DNA of 64,000 nt from Byssochlamys sp. IMV 00236. Taxonomy: Eukaryota; Ascomycota; Eurotiomycetes; Eurotiales; Thermoascaceae. Numbering within the stretch: the first letter of the stretch is position 1; the number at the start of each line of letters is the position of its first letter. A model generated the notes under the pieces. That model saw nothing but the letters and a program-made list of their open reading frames with translations. It ran no database searches and was not told the origin of the DNA. Below are positions 1 through 12,796 of this stretch, piece by piece. The stretch lies in assembly GCA_001931875.2 (NCBI GenBank), contig MSJH02000805.1:186001-250000 (forward strand). The letters are read 5' to 3'. The translations under genes and the position numbers were made by a program.

Positions 1-2589
1 TGGATAACTATGCGCGCCCCCCGACAGTTGGTCTCTCCGTAATGCCAGGGGCCGGCTGGTCAAAGCGCGCGTGCTGTCTAGCTAACGAGAGCTGGTCTGA
101 GTTGAGTGGAATGCGGTCCTCTCAGTCGTTGGCGTGCGCAATAATAGGCAGCGGTAGGGGATGCACCGGCGTCAGACTATGGGCCCGTCGCTGGCGCGGA
201 GATCACAGGAGTATCTGACCACCCGTGCCTGGACCAGAGGCCAATAATAATAATGACAGCCAGAGCGTCTCTGAGTCTGAGATAAAGCTGGATTGCTTTT
301 ATTATTATTGTCTTGTCTTGTTTTGCTTTGCTTCCACAGCGTCCGCAACGGAAACGCGGAAGCGACGGCAGACTGGTCTGTAATAAGGACCAAAGCAGGA
401 GAGAAGTAAAGAAGAAAAAAAAAAAAGAGATAGTGCTCGATTCCAGAGAAGGATTCACTATTGATTTTCCCCCGGCTTCTGGGGACAAGTCGTCGAAGGA
501 ACAGGAATGTCGTTAGGGAGAAGAAGACGGGACCTTCGCGATGGGCAGAATGTTGCGCCTTCAAGCCTCACGTGGGCGCCTCTGCAACTTTCTTTTCTCT
601 ATTATGCCGACCGGTGGATGCTGGAATGAACCACAGCGACAATTGATATGAATGCCATTATTGTTCCGTTTCAGCTTCGAAGGTTAGGTTACTGAAATCC
701 TCTCGATGGTCTTGACCCTTAGTGGACCCGAGCTCTGTTCTGTTCGTGGCGGTGGACCCGGAGGCGTCGTGGACAGAGACGTTAATTGTGTATTTCTCCT
801 TGTTCACCTTTGAGACAACAGGCGGTCGACCGTGTCTTGGGCTGACCCTTTCCATGGGCGAATTTCCCGCGGAACCAATGAACAATCGGATTGGCGATGG
901 ACGAGAAATACTGATGTTCTGAAGACATGGGAAGAGGCCAGCTGAGATAATACTACCCATGCACAACCTTGAATCCTCAGGCCTAGTCTAGCTAGCTAGA
1001 TGTTGCTGTTGACGCAGGAACCATCTTACGGCGCATCGCTACGTTGCATTATTCTCGTCGAGATCTCGCGACGCCAGGCGCAGCACTTGCAGCCCGTGGA
1101 TCGCAGCGTTGGCCATTTGGGACCTGACCGAGGGCGCCTATGTGCCTCTAGTTCCAACCGTCGCATCATGCCCGAAACGGTAAGCTAAATGAAAGCGCGT
1201 TCAGCCCTCGCGGCTTCAGGGGGATCTGGCGCGACTCCAGACTCCATACGGAGTATTATACGCCATCGTGGATGCTTGCACGAGGCGGCACGCTGGTGTC
1301 AATGACTATCGGCCACTAAGGAGTCGATGCAGGGACACAGAGACGAATCTACCAGGATCATTCACTCCTACTCTCGACTCGATCATCCTCGTGCCCTTTT
1401 ACCATTCTGTCTGTACTCCGGCTTTCCTCTCTTCGAACAATCCATGGATTCTAGCGCAAGGAACCTGAAACTATAATCACGTGTAACAACATACTTTAAC
1501 AGGCGACCCTTTCAATGGCGATCCCAATCCCACCTCGAATATATATGTGGCAAGCTGAAGGGACGGCCCGGACGGTTACAGGGCGCTTTATTGGGATACC
1601 AGGCTCTAGGTTGGCCGATTCGCGTTGCCGTACGAGTCGTGCTTCAGCTCCAGATCTGAGCTGGCATTGGAATCGGACATTGGAATCGGATAGGTTAGTT
1701 ATTCAAGCTGCCAAGGCCCGTTGATAATATCGCTTGAGAGTCGCCAGGACTTGTATACACTCCGTACTTGGTTGCATTCTCTCTTCGATGTTGTCTCCTC
1801 ATACAACAACGCTATCATCCTCGTCTGTGATGATATACCAATAACGCCCCTAGGTTCTATGAGTGTAGTGTGTAGTACAAGCAATGTGCCAAGTTACATA
1901 GTTTTCAGCGCTAGCCCCGGTTCGAATGGGTTATTGCCCGGAAGGGCTCTCTTGATAACCCTTACTTCTCGGGGGATCAGCATAAAAGAACATCTTAAAA
2001 GGGTCTCGTCTGTTTACGCTATTCTCGCTACGAGCAGGTAAAGGTTCATTGCACATTATCCTCTTCCTTTCCTTTCAGCCCCTTTAGATGAACGGGGGGT
2101 TGATAGCTTGAACCGAAACCTAGTACATTCAACAATGCAAAAGCGAACTAGAAATTTGCTGCAAAGGAATCACCTTATGATTTACTTCCGCGGTCACGAA
2201 ACGAAGATACAGTATGTAGCTACATTCAAACTCTGCAGCCTCCCAGTTTACTGTATGCCTTTTGCATATCGCCTAGCCACCGGAGTCGATTTACACAGAA
2301 GAAAACACAATAAGATAAAACATGAAATCCACCGGAGTAAGTATGAAAAATAACTACTGAGATCACATACACAAATAAAAAGCATGCATGTCATGGCCCC
2401 TCGGGAAAATCCCGGCTTGGCAAACGGACCCGTCCATCCGAATAATGGCTTCGCATCCGAAGTTAACTACTGCTTTGTTTTCACCTTCGGGACCGTAAAG
2501 GTATCCACCATTATTATTGTTCTTATCGATCGGATCAACTATAGAACTCGATTATTGTTATTGTTTTTAAAAAGCAACCAATCAAAAAC
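1..2589. other. gene-free stretch
   Basis: No reading frame here is convincing: all are short, recognisable domains are absent, and I found no pair that splices into a longer product. The stretch has one copy of the 9-mer TACGGAGTA (1247-1255) and scattered ATA/TAA short repeats. It probably holds intergenic DNA and the promoter of the RraA-like gene that starts at 2590. Confidence 0.6.
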
Positions 2590-3384
2590 ATGGCCGGAAA
2601 AGCAAGCCCTGCGGTCCTGCGTGCTCTTGGCCGTTTCGCTTCTTGCGATGTAAGATTAATGAATCAAATCAATATCTCCTCCGTGTAGTATACGGAGAGA
2701 ACGGGAAGAAAGGGAAACAGCTAACCTTTCCCGCAGGTCGGCGACGCTCTTCTGCGTCTCAAGGTGCCCCATGGCGGATACCTCTCGGGCCTCAAGATGT
2801 ATTCTCCCGAATACATGTCCGGCTCCAGCAAGATATTCGGACCAGCATACACCGTCCGCATGGTACATGCATCTGACAAAACGTCGCCTACACCACCTGG
2901 CCATTTCGCAGATTCCATCCCCTCCGGCAGTGTGGTTTTCATCTCGCAGCCCAAGGGGGTGATCAGCGCCTGTTGGGGCGGTCTGATGACTACTCGTGCC
3001 AAGTATCTCGGGGCTTCAGGCGTGGTGATCGATGGCCGGTTCCGCGATATCAATGAGCATCGCGAGATGGGCATGGGTCTGTTTGCGAGGGGGGTTGGTG
3101 TTTTGGGATCGAATGGCTTTACGAGGTCTTCTGAATTGAACGTGCCAGTTGAGTATGAGATCGAGGAGTTGAGCGGGATAGAGGGCCAGGGAAAGGTAGT
3201 GGTTAGTGTTAATCCGGGAGATATTATTCTCGGTGACGCGGATGGAGTGGTGGCCATTCCGCCGGAGAAGGCGGAGGAGTGTTTGAAACTCTGTGAGGAG
3301 AGGTTTGAGATCGATGCAGAGACGAAGCGGTGTTTGGATAATGGAGAGCCTATGGGTCCGACTATCAAGAAGTTAAGGAAGTAG
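2590..3384 (+). CDS. RraA-like / 4-hydroxy-4-methyl-2-oxoglutarate aldolase family protein
   Basis: Two exons, 2590-2649 and 2737-3384, give 235 residues. The intron 2650-2736 runs GTAAG to CGCAG with a CTAAC branch point at 2721-2725. Joining them gives the family N-terminus, with SCDVGDALLRLKVPHGG across the junction; starting inside exon 2 would lose the first helix. The core carries the G-x20-R-D type active site: a GG at the start of GGLMTTRAKYLG, followed by GVVIDGRFRD with the Arg/Asp pair that binds the metal-linked substrate. The family includes divalent-metal retro-aldolases acting on HMG or 4-carboxy-4-hydroxy-2-oxoadipate, and the bacterial RNase E regulator RraA. Eukaryotic members are usually presumed enzymes. 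The true substrate is unknown. No targeting signal is evident. It lies 749 bp from the convergent ABC transporter gene, and nothing suggests it belongs to the siderophore group. Confidence 0.88.
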
Positions 3385-4133
3385 AAGAGTTAGAGCAGTT
3401 GAGGGTGTACCTAAGTGTGTATCGGACATTCTATTTCCCACTTGACATATCCTTTTTAAACCGATCAATCCCGTTGAAGCAGACTTGTGTAGACCTTGTC
3501 ATATCGATAGATTTCCCGGACTTGAAACAGTTTGTCTTTTATTGGAGGGAGACTACTATTCTTAAGATACAATCGTCGAAAATGCGACTGGGGTCTTCTA
3601 GAAGCTTAATAATAAGAAGAGCGGTCGGGAAAATGTCAAAGTTCGGAAGCTAAATGTTTATATTCCCATCGTTGCAGCGAAATTTGTATGTACAATCATA
3701 GTCAGTGACACGATTATCGAATTCCATAACCCGTAGCTTCGATGCTAAATGACGATAGTATTCGTCTAAAACCTACTGAACTTCATCACGACTTTCTGAT
3801 CAGAAAGAGAACTATGGCCCATATCAGATACATTGGTACCAACTATCGAATTTCACGTAGATTATGATTGAAATGGCCTATGCGTTCCTGGAATCATCTG
3901 TAAGATGCGATTCTATCTAACTATGGATACTATATGTCTATGATCGTCCTCGATGCATTGTATATATGTATACTAGGTAGGACTGAACATTATTGTTGTG
4001 CAAAACGCCCATCACGCCGATTAACCCCATGATTAAAGTCAAGATATGGTTGGATATCAAGAGTACGATCGGGAAAAGAAATCCACCACCACTAGGTTCC
4101 CCCTTCCATTCTTCATTGTTTGATGCACTCTCG
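3385..4133. other. convergent intergenic region
   Basis: This stretch lies between the 3' ends of the RraA-like gene and the ABC transporter gene. It is AT-rich and I see no reading frame with family resemblance. It presumably holds both 3' UTRs and polyadenylation signals. Confidence 0.6.
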
Positions 4134-7100
4134 TCATGTCTCCAGAGACTGGTGGATCACGCTCGTCCTGTAAGTCTCGCTGCGCTCGATCAGCTCGGTG
4201 TGTGTGCCCTGCTCCACGCAGCGACCTCCTTCGATGAGGAAGATCCGATCCGCGCGATGGATAGTGTTGAGACGGTGAGCGATGGCGACAATGGTGGTGT
4301 GCTGCGCGATCATGGCCAATGCTTCTTGAATGCGCTTCTCAGACTCGACGTCTAGGGCACTGGTGGACTCATCTAGGAGGAGGAGTCTGGGCTTTCGAAC
4401 AAGAGCTCGAGCGATTGACAGTCGCTGTCTTTGACCACCGGAGAATTGCTTTCCGTCTTGACTGCACACAGTCTGATACCCATTGGGAAGGGACATAATG
4501 ACATCGTGGATATTGGATAGACGGCAGGCTTCTTCGATCTCTTCCTGAGTGGCCTCGTGGTCGGGACGAGCTCCCAGACCGATGTTGAAAGCAACGGTTC
4601 CTTCGAACATGACGTTCTCCTGTGGTACAAGGGCGATGTCATCTCTGAAAGAAGTGCCCGTCTGCTTGGTGATGTCGACCCCGTCGATGATGACTGCACC
4701 CGAAGATGGACGGTAGAAGCGTTCGATCATAGCAAAAGTTGTCGATTTTCCAGAACCACTAGGACCGACCAGAGCGCAGAATTTTCCAGCAGGAACCTCC
4801 AGAGTCAGGCCATCCAGGACCTTCTGGTCCGGTCGAGAGGCATATGTGAAATGGATGTTTTGGAGTCTTACACCGATGCCATTCATTGGAGGCAACCCGG
4901 GAGACTCACTAAGGTACCCCTGGGGACGCGCTTCAACGTCTTTGACCTTCTCGTCAACAACATCCACGCCTCCCTGGGGCTTTATACCAAGCTCATCTTC
5001 CGCTGAGTGTGAAGTAAGGAGACCAACGATATTGCTGGTTGCCACTCGTGCCTTCGAGACGTCTGGCGCCAGTGCGAACATCTGCCCGCAGGACTGCGTG
5101 CTGAAGAGCAAAGCCGGCAGCACAATGAAGAATTGAGTCTGCGAATACTTTCCCTCAGTGATCTGTCGAGATCCCCACCAGTAGGCGAGCGCATAAACGA
5201 GGTTACTGATGCTGAAAGCGAGCGAAAGCCACACATTGCTCCACGCAATAGCCTTCATTGTTGCTCTGTAGGGACCCTGCAGTGATCGACTGTATACCTG
5301 ATACACCTCATTCTCCAAGGAGAACGCAGCAATTATCTTGATATTGTCGACCGCCTCAACAGTTATCGCGGTGGCATCGGCAAACGCCTTCTGATGCCGC
5401 TCCGCAAACTGCGCTTGGACCCTCAGTCTCATAATACCAGCAGATAGAAGAACAGGGATAGTTGCCAACAGGACAACTGAAATCTTCCATGCAATAACGT
5501 GCGAGATGACAATTCCGGCAACCAGGTTGACGGATGTGGAGAACAAAAGACCAATAGTCGTTCCCGTCAACCCACTAAGAGCAGCTGCATCGCTTGTGAT
5601 ATACGAGATCAGGGTACCGGGCTTGCGGCCATCTGAACTGTGCCACTGGAGTGTTTGCCGCAGCAGAGATCGTAGTGACAGGACGCGGACACGGTACAGA
5701 ATTTTTTCGGCCGCCCAGCCAAATGCAGTACCGTTAATAATAATGGCAATGAATTCCACCATGGCCATCATAAAGAATAGACCTCCATAGAGGTTTCCGC
5801 TATGCCGAATGCTGGGAGCTCCTTTGCAGGGGCTAAGACTGCCAACGGTGTGACCGAAAATTATAGCTTCACCGGAATAACTACCTCCAACCACACAAGA
5901 TGTACCGAGTCCCACGAAGATATAGAGCAAGTTAGGACGGATGAGGGGGAAGATGGTCTTCATTGTAAACCACAGAGAGCGCTTTTCTTTGGGCTTGTTC
6001 TCTTCTTTTCCTCTTGAGGCCGGTGGCGAGCTTTCTGTGACAACAGCCTTCTCGTCTGCTGACGTATCAGAACCAGAACCGGACTGGAGAACTAAGGCCT
6101 CCTTGTCCAGTGATGCCGCTTTGATGTGCTCCTCGCTAGGTTCTGATCGAGTGACCGAATCTACAGCTGGCACAGTATCTGCAACGGTGAGTTTTCCAAG
6201 GTTTTGCAGTCGTACCATGCCCGCATAGACGCCATCTTGAGCGACAAGCTCCTGATGTGTTCCCTGTTCGACAACTTGGCCCTTTTGCATGACAATGATG
6301 TTATGAGCATCCTTTGCGGTAGCCAGACGATGAGCAATTGACACTATCGTGACTCTATCCGATACTTTTGCCAGGGCAGACTGGATCAGCTGCTCACTGG
6401 TCGAGTCCAATGCAGCCGTAGCTTCATCCAAGAGAAGAAGACGCGGCTCGCGGACAAGCGCACGGGCAAGGGCAATCCGCTGCTTCTGTCCACCACTCAT
6501 CTGGTTTCCTGCTGCGCCGACGTTTGTGGCGAATCCATGTGGAAGAGCCTCAATGAAAGTCAGCGCGTTTGCTGTGCGGGCGGCTTCTCTCGCGAGATTG
6601 ACAATTTCAGAGACCGCGGGATCGAAGGAGGAAAGGGCTTCTCCTTCTGAGGCACCATCCCGGATCTTCTTTGTCAGGTCCGGAAGAGTAGAATCGAGGA
6701 GGAAAGGAGCCAGATGTTGGTGCTGTTCTGCTGCAGAGCTGACAAGACCGTGTGCAATATTCTCTAGGATAGATCTATCGAGCAGTGAAGGTTCCTGCTG
6801 GACGAGACCAATGTTCCCTCGTAGATATTTGACGTTCAACTCCTTGTAGTTGCGGCCGCCGATCACGATCTCTCCATCTGTAGGGTCATAGAATCGCTCT
6901 AGAAGAGACACAACTGTCGATTTTCCACCTCCGGACGCTCCCACGATAGCGGTATGCTTGTTCGGAGGGATCTTGAAATTGACGCCCTGTAACACAGTGA
7001 TCTCCGGACGAGAGGGATAGGAGAATCGGACGTCTCTAAATTCGATATCCTCCGTCGCGAAGGATGCTGTTTTATCACCCTCAGAGGAGGTACCATCAAT

Positions 7101-8272
7101 TGCCGATTGCCGGTCAATGGTCTCAAACAGTCGTTTCGACGCATCTGCAGCAGCAGCAAAAATATGCACGAAGGGCGCTACCTGACTGAGAATGAAGGAG
7201 GCATCGAGAAGAACGAATATAACGGTATAGACGGCTCCGACTGTCGTTCCCGACTCGTTTTTGGCTACAGCATCCGAAATCATCCTACTGCCCTGCCAGA
7301 AAGCGAGAGCATTGGACGAGTATGCGATGAAATAGAGCAAGCCTAGCTGCAGTGCATGCGTGAGGGCCTTCTTAACTGCGTCCTTGCGAGACTTGCTAAG
7401 GTGCGCAGCGAACAGGGCCTCGAGACGCTCATTGGCATTGAAGGCGTGCACCAGTGGTAGATGCGACAGACTGGACGATGCAATTGAAGTAGCTGCATTG
7501 ACATGCTCTGCCATTCGTCCGGCATATTTTTTCATGTAATGGCCACCCAGGAATGCCATCAGGAAATAGCAGGGCACCACAGACACGAGCATACCGGCAA
7601 TAGCTGCAACCTTGATGAATGCAACGACATACGATGCAGTGAAGTAAGAGAGGGTTGATATATAGATACCAACTTTCTCAGAAGTACCTGATTGGACCAC
7701 CTCGATGTCCGCGACAAGGCGCGAGACGACATCTCCTGGGGGCAGAGAATCAATAAAGGCCGCCTCTTGCTTTAGCACACTGTCGAAGTATCGCTTCCGC
7801 AGACGCCTCACCAGGCGTTCTCCAACCAAGCTCCAGCATCCCGTGTGGAGATAAATGAAGCCGAAATTTGCGATGGTGATGTAGATCACATACAACACCT
7901 TCGTGCGTACGCTGTCAGTCAAGGCAGACTTGTTGGCTGTCGTCGCATCGCATGTGGCCGAGTTCATGTCATTGACCAGCTGTCCGAAAAGGATACCCAG
8001 CAAAGGGAAAGGAATACCGGCTGCGATAGCAAAGATCAATCCGCCGATTACCAGGAAAATATCCAGAGGAGTCGGATCCGACGAAAAGAGCAAATGGAGA
8101 TAAACGAAGGTTTTCCGGAGGTCCTGCTTCGTTGGAATATATCTCAAAGGCGACCACCACTTAACCAGCTGTTAGAGCAGGTAATGCGCGACAGGAATAA
8201 TATTGGACATACCGGCTTTGGGCCACCTTGCACCCCATTGTTCTTCCCCTCCTCTGGTGCTTGTTCTGACAT
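4134..8272 (-). CDS. ABC multidrug-type full transporter (TMD-NBD)2, probable siderophore exporter
   Basis: Exon 1 is 8272-8213 (20 codons from ATG) and exon 2 is 8168-4134, joined through a GTATGT...AACAG intron, giving about 1364 residues. It has the ABCB layout: membrane domain, nucleotide-binding domain, membrane domain, nucleotide-binding domain. NBD1 shows Walker A GASGGGKST near residue 430, signature MSGGQ near 576 and Walker B LLLLDEATAALD. NBD2 shows Walker A GPSGSGKST near 1155, signature FSGGQ near 1263 and LLLLDESTSALD. Both catalytic glutamates are present, so both sites look competent. The first membrane segment begins at about residue 55. The gene diverges from the hydroxyornithine acyltransferase gene across a 1.6 kb region with three SreA-type sites. 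In A. fumigatus an ABC transporter (SitT type) sits in the sidF/sidH/sidD cluster, so a role in exporting siderophores or intermediates is a reasonable inference; drug efflux is the alternative. Confidence 0.9.
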
Positions 8273-8636
8273 CTTGTCGGCCTGTTTCTCCAGGACTACA
8301 CGGCCATCAACCCCTCTTTGCGTCTAGGATAGATGAACACCGCTACCAGCTATCTCTGTCAATCGCAGGAAAAGCGAAGGAGCCCGTTGAAGACGCGAAA
8401 TCGGGTTCCTGCAGCTTGGTGAGGGGTCTAATTCTCAGAGTTCTTTGTCCCACGGGGTCCGTCGCGTTTTCCAAAGAACCACCAGGGGCGACTCCAAGTC
8501 TCTAAGAGCGCCAGTCGAACGCCAAGAGAGCTGCGCCTGGTTAACGTAATAATAGGGATAACGATCAATTCATCTTCTGCGACTGCCGGAGCAGACAAGA
8601 AGAGTCAGTGGATTTCTTTTTTCCTCGTGGCAAAAG

Positions 8637-8645
8637 ATCTGATAA
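8637..8645 (+). promoter_or_regulatory. SreA/HapX-type GATA element ATCTGATAA
   Basis: Exact match to the iron-regulon consensus ATCWGATAA, about 365 bp upstream of the ABC transporter start codon. It was identified by motif only; no binding data are available. Confidence 0.55.
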
Positions 8646-9131
8646 TCTCGCGAGACCGCCATCGGAGAGATCGTTCTCCGCCATGGACAACCCTCAGAGC
8701 TGCCAAGGGACAGTACGAGCAATTAGTCGACTTTACTAGTGATGCGTCTGTGGAGCTGCTTCGTTGCCAGAAGAAAAGAAACCACAAGGAGCTGTCACCC
8801 CACAGAGCTGTAGGCCAGATCTTTTCTTTTTTTTTTTTCTTTCCCCTTCCTTCGTTGCGGACACTGATTCCTGGCTAGTGGCTTGCATGGGGTCCATAGT
8901 GGTATCTCGGTATGTAACGAAAACACTACTTCGTCCTACTATTGAGGGAGCTGTCCAGAGACCGGCAACAGATCTTCAGCGTGACCTCTGTTAGAGCGGC
9001 ATCAAAAGATGTGGAGTTATTAGTTTACCAAAGGGTGGCATCGCGCCCTCCACATCGGAGAAGATTCTTCAGACTCGGCCGCTAACAGGGCGTTAGACAC
9101 GGTAGAGCGGCTCTAGAAAGTTATCCATCTC

Positions 9132-9140
9132 ATCAGATAA
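9132..9140 (+). promoter_or_regulatory. SreA/HapX-type GATA element ATCAGATAA
   Basis: Exact consensus match (W = A) in the middle of the ABC transporter/acyltransferase divergent promoter, about 750 bp upstream of the acyltransferase start. Confidence 0.55.
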
Positions 9141-9314
9141 CTCTGTTCGCCTCTTTAGTGTCATTTAGTGTCTCCGCTTCAAGGTATGGTATTATCTGGC
9201 CCACTGCACGAAACGTCATGAGGTCTCTTGTTGGCATGAACCGGACGTATGTACCATACAATGTCTCGCACCGGTGATTCTTTCTGAGCTTCACGACGGA
9301 GTTAAGTAATTATT

Positions 9315-9323
9315 ATCTGATAA
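9315..9323 (+). promoter_or_regulatory. SreA/HapX-type GATA element ATCTGATAA
   Basis: Exact consensus match, embedded in the longer symmetric string TTATCTGATAA (9313-9323), so GATA cores face both ways. It lies about 570 bp upstream of the acyltransferase start. Confidence 0.55.
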
Positions 9324-9889
9324 TCTTTTACCGATGCTGATGCGCCCAGACTCCGAACCTGTCGGTCTTGCTGAGTAAGTTCATTATTTAGCAGCAGTGG
9401 GCCTGCGATACAACAGAAATAGTTACGGTACCTGATTCGGGCGAGAAACTCCCATCGCCTGTTCTCCGGATGCTCGCGAAAGTGTGAGCTGGCGCCAAGT
9501 GACGTGATGATGGTGATGTCCCGCAAATGTGGGCATTAACACCTTCGAGACTCGCAAGTCTAGCTTCGTCAGTGGTCGGGCTCTGCCGTCGTCTCGTTCT
9601 AGGAGTGTACCATACATACCCTGTCACTTGAGTGGACTCGATTTTTCTGGATCGCCGTTGTGCCCAGACTTTCGGAAAACCGAGGTTAGAATCCATCTTT
9701 ATCCATCAAAGGCCGCGGGAATGATCCAGTTCATAATCGCAATGCGGACCGGACAAAGTTCTTCCAGCTGGCGATGAGTTGTGCAACGGTGAACTCGTCC
9801 AACGTTTTGAAGCTCCCGTCATCCGAGACGTTCAGTAGTTGAATGCTATTTCCTCTCATTTCCAATTGTTACATATGATTCAAGCTGCC

Positions 9890-11320
9890 ATGGCTTCCGC
9901 ATCGTCTCCTCCGGTGGGAGATCACCAGCAGGAGCTTCCTCTCGTTCGACTTCCGGAGCCGTTCAAGACTGCCTACGAGATCCAAGTTGCCTCGACAGAC
10001 CAGACATGGAGGATATTTCGATTGGCGCTGAGCAGCTTTGACGACGGTGCAATTGCTCCTCCTGAACCTCTTCACCACCCGTCTCTCGTTTTCAGCGAGC
10101 TGTTGACGCCCGATCCATCGCAAACACCGCCCGAAGGCAACAACTCTCCATGGGCGCGCGCGAAGCGAAGCCCAGCCTGCTACTTGACATGGGACGGGGA
10201 AGATACACCTTCCGTGGGACAGATTTGGAATGTTGTCTATGCGATTTTCTCGTTGCGACCAGACCCTGAGATCTTCCGCCTGGTCTTGTCGGGCGTTGGC
10301 AGAGAGCTTCTCTCGAAGGAATTGGAAGCAGTCGGCTTAGCGATCCAGCATCCCGATCCCTCTGCGCCGCCAAACCAGCCTATTCCCCAATCCAGCGATC
10401 ATGTTGGGCAATTGGTGATTCTGCGCCGGACCTTCTGGCAAGGCGCTGGCTGGCCAGAAGGTCCTCGCGCGCCGTGGGTTTCTGACCCAAGTATCTACTC
10501 TTCCTACCGTCGCCCACTTACTGCGTTCCCACTTCACCCTCTCGAATACACTCTGACGACCAAGTTTCCCGATGTGCGCGTGCATGCTCATCACCCTGTC
10601 AGGCCGGTAAAGCCAACTCCGGGGTCAACGATATACAGCCGGTATATTCCTCATCTGAAGGAGTACTTTTCCATGGTAGCTCTCGATTACGAGAACGATG
10701 AGCACCTCCAACTGTTCCACAAGTGGCAGAATGACCCCCGAGTGTCCAAAGGATGGAACGAGACCGGCACTCTGGACCAACACAGAGAGTATCTGCGCAA
10801 AGCTCACGAGGATCCGCATCAATTGACCGTCCTGGCCAAATTTGATGACACATTTTTCGCATACTTTGAAATCTACTGGGCCAAGGTAGGCCGTTGACTC
10901 TCTTGCTCATATTTCTATCCATACTTTCGAGTCCGGTAAGCTGATAACCTCGTCAAGGAGGATCACCTAGGCGCATACTACGACGCAGGCGACTACGACC
11001 GCGGCCGACATTCCCTCGTGGGAGACGCCCGCTTCCGAGGACCGCACCGTGTGATGGCCTGGTGGTGCAGCCTGATGCACTACATCTTCCTCGACGAGCC
11101 GCGAACGAGCTTTGTTGTCGGAGAGCCCAAAGCCACGAACACCACCGTCCTCGCATACGACCACGCGCACGGGTTCAATATCGAGAAACTCGTCGATCTC
11201 CCACATAAGCGATCCGCATTCGTCCGATGCAGTCGCGAGAAATTCTTTCAAATTGCGCCTTTCGGCTTCAACGGTGCTGGGACCATCAAGGGAAACCCGG
11301 ATCGCGCATTGAAGCTTTGA
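9890..11320 (+). CDS. sidF: N5-hydroxyornithine acyltransferase, SidF/SidL type (IucB/RhbD-like GNAT)
   Basis: Exons 9890-10885 and 10958-11320, split by a GTAGGC...CAAG intron with a CTGATAAC branch point, give 452 residues. The second half is the siderophore acyltransferase GNAT domain: [14 protein letters not shown], then FEIYWAK joined across the intron to EDHLGAYYD, then [27 protein letters not shown] and VGEPKATN. This family moves an acyl group from CoA to N5-hydroxyornithine. SidF uses anhydromevalonyl-CoA (fusarinines) and SidL uses acetyl-CoA (ferricrocin). Length is close to SidF (about 460), and the C-terminal LKL could be a weak PTS1; SidF is peroxisomal, whereas SidL is cytosolic. 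The neighbouring SidI-type ligase and ABC transporter favour SidF, but SidL is not excluded. The start was chosen at 9890 because GCCATGG is a strong context; an in-frame ATG at 9875 is the alternative. Confidence 0.82.
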
Positions 11321-12726
11321 AATCCTGTCATACATACTTTCTTAGCGTGGGCGGTTACTTAAATTGTTTTGTACTCTAGTGAAACGACCTCTTTTCAATT
11401 AGACTAGCTTTTTTTCTTTTCTACCCGTAATTGTATTGTGGCTGCTTGGCTATGTAGTAGTTAGCCGCTGTTTCCATGTCTCACTTTTTTTTTTCTGCCA
11501 AAATTTTTTCCCCTTCTCTTGGCGCACATAATAATTGATATCGAATCGTTATCACCATGTGGGGGACCACAAACTTAGATCCCTGCATACTTAGTACAGT
11601 ACATACAGAAATTAGTATGTACGATGATGAGCGGGGTACGAGCTCGGTTCACTGAATACGGAGTAGATAGTCCCAAGTTCCTTGGGCTGGGGATGCTCCC
11701 CAGCAGCAGCAGCAGCAGCAGCCCATGCTGGTTTAGCTTGGGAAGAGACTTGGCTTAATATACGGACCACTCTATACTGTACTTTAGTCTCGCCAACATG
11801 GCGCCGATCCGTCTCCAGAGGTACCGCCAGGAGTCTACATATTTCCATTGAAATGAAATTAATATTAATATCACAGCGTACGTAGTAGTACGGCATGTAT
11901 TTTCGGAAGTTCCTGACGCGCTTAGGCTTTCTCCTTTCGCGTTCTTTGTCTAGGCTGACGACGTGGCTTTGATTCAAGCGGGGTCTACTGTACTAATGGG
12001 AAAAGAAGCCAAGGATCTAAGAGTATCATGTACTTACTCCGTACTACATAGTACGTAGTGTATAGTAGTGAATTACTTGGCATTTGCAGGAGAAAGAAGC
12101 GATGCCGTATTATTCTTACGCGGAGAGCACGGACCTAGGCGGGTATAGTACTATATGTTATGTAGTACTAAGTACCTGAATAATCACTAGTTACCGGAGT
12201 AAGTAATATATAGAGTGATAATAAGTTAATGCTACCCCGGGTAATAGTAGGACGAAAATGGAAAAAACGAAAGTGTAATATTTTTCCTCCATATTATTAT
12301 TATTTCCCTGGACTGGAGATTACGGACATAAAGAAAAAAAAATCACCTCCGAACTAGATAATAATAACGATCTAGGGCCCAATAAACCGACCCACAGACG
12401 GCAACGAGCCCGGGGAATGATGATGGCAATAGCCGGATCCAAGACCCCGGAAGTTGATGAAACCGAGACAAAAAGTGCCAAAAAGAAAAGAAACTCGAAA
12501 CAATCTATCGTCTTCTAGGCCCGGTATACACCTTCACGGTAGCGGGACCACCGAGCTTTTCTTTACGTGTTCGATTGAGTGACTGCTCCGTTCAGGATGC
12601 CTATTGGAGAGGAGAAGAATTTTAGTTCAAGTAAGAGAAACATGGCGACATCTGACCAGAAAAAGCCAAGGCTGAGACAAAAAGAAAAGAACGAAAAGAA
12701 ATGAAACAAAACAGAAAAGGGGGACC

Positions 12727-12735
12727 ATCTGATAA
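12727..12735 (+). promoter_or_regulatory. SreA/HapX-type GATA element ATCTGATAA
   Basis: Exact consensus match in a convergent intergenic region. It is 61 bp from a second identical site, but no gene start is nearby. Confidence 0.4.
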
Positions 12736-12787
12736 TCTCGGCGACTCGGACCCTAGATTGATAATCTAATCTGATGGGATCATGATG

Positions 12788-12796
12788 ATCTGATAA
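12788..12796 (+). promoter_or_regulatory. SreA/HapX-type GATA element ATCTGATAA
   Basis: Second member of a pair with 12727-12735. Further GATA/TATC cores lie between them (around 12758-12775). It sits downstream of the ligase gene rather than in its promoter. Confidence 0.4.

Larger units (their letters stand above)
8273..9889. promoter_or_regulatory. shared divergent promoter region of ABC transporter and acyltransferase genes
   Basis: A 1.6 kb gene-free region separates the two start codons. It holds three exact ATCWGATAA elements (8637-8645, 9132-9140, 9315-9323) and a pyrimidine-rich tract at 8820-8850, typical of fungal core promoters. No reading frame in it looks real. The layout suggests both genes respond together to iron. 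Confidence 0.65.

Noticed and set aside
1915..1935. CCCCGGTTCGAATGGG, considered as a tRNA T-arm
   Set aside because: The stem does not pair beyond the loop and no acceptor or D-arm is present.
2721..3368. A 215-codon frame on the minus strand
   Set aside because: It is the shadow of the RraA-like coding exon.
11612..11977. A 121-codon minus-strand frame between the acyltransferase and ligase genes, checked as a hydratase relic
   Set aside because: No enoyl-CoA hydratase motif is present and an alanine run comes from the CAG/AGC repeat.
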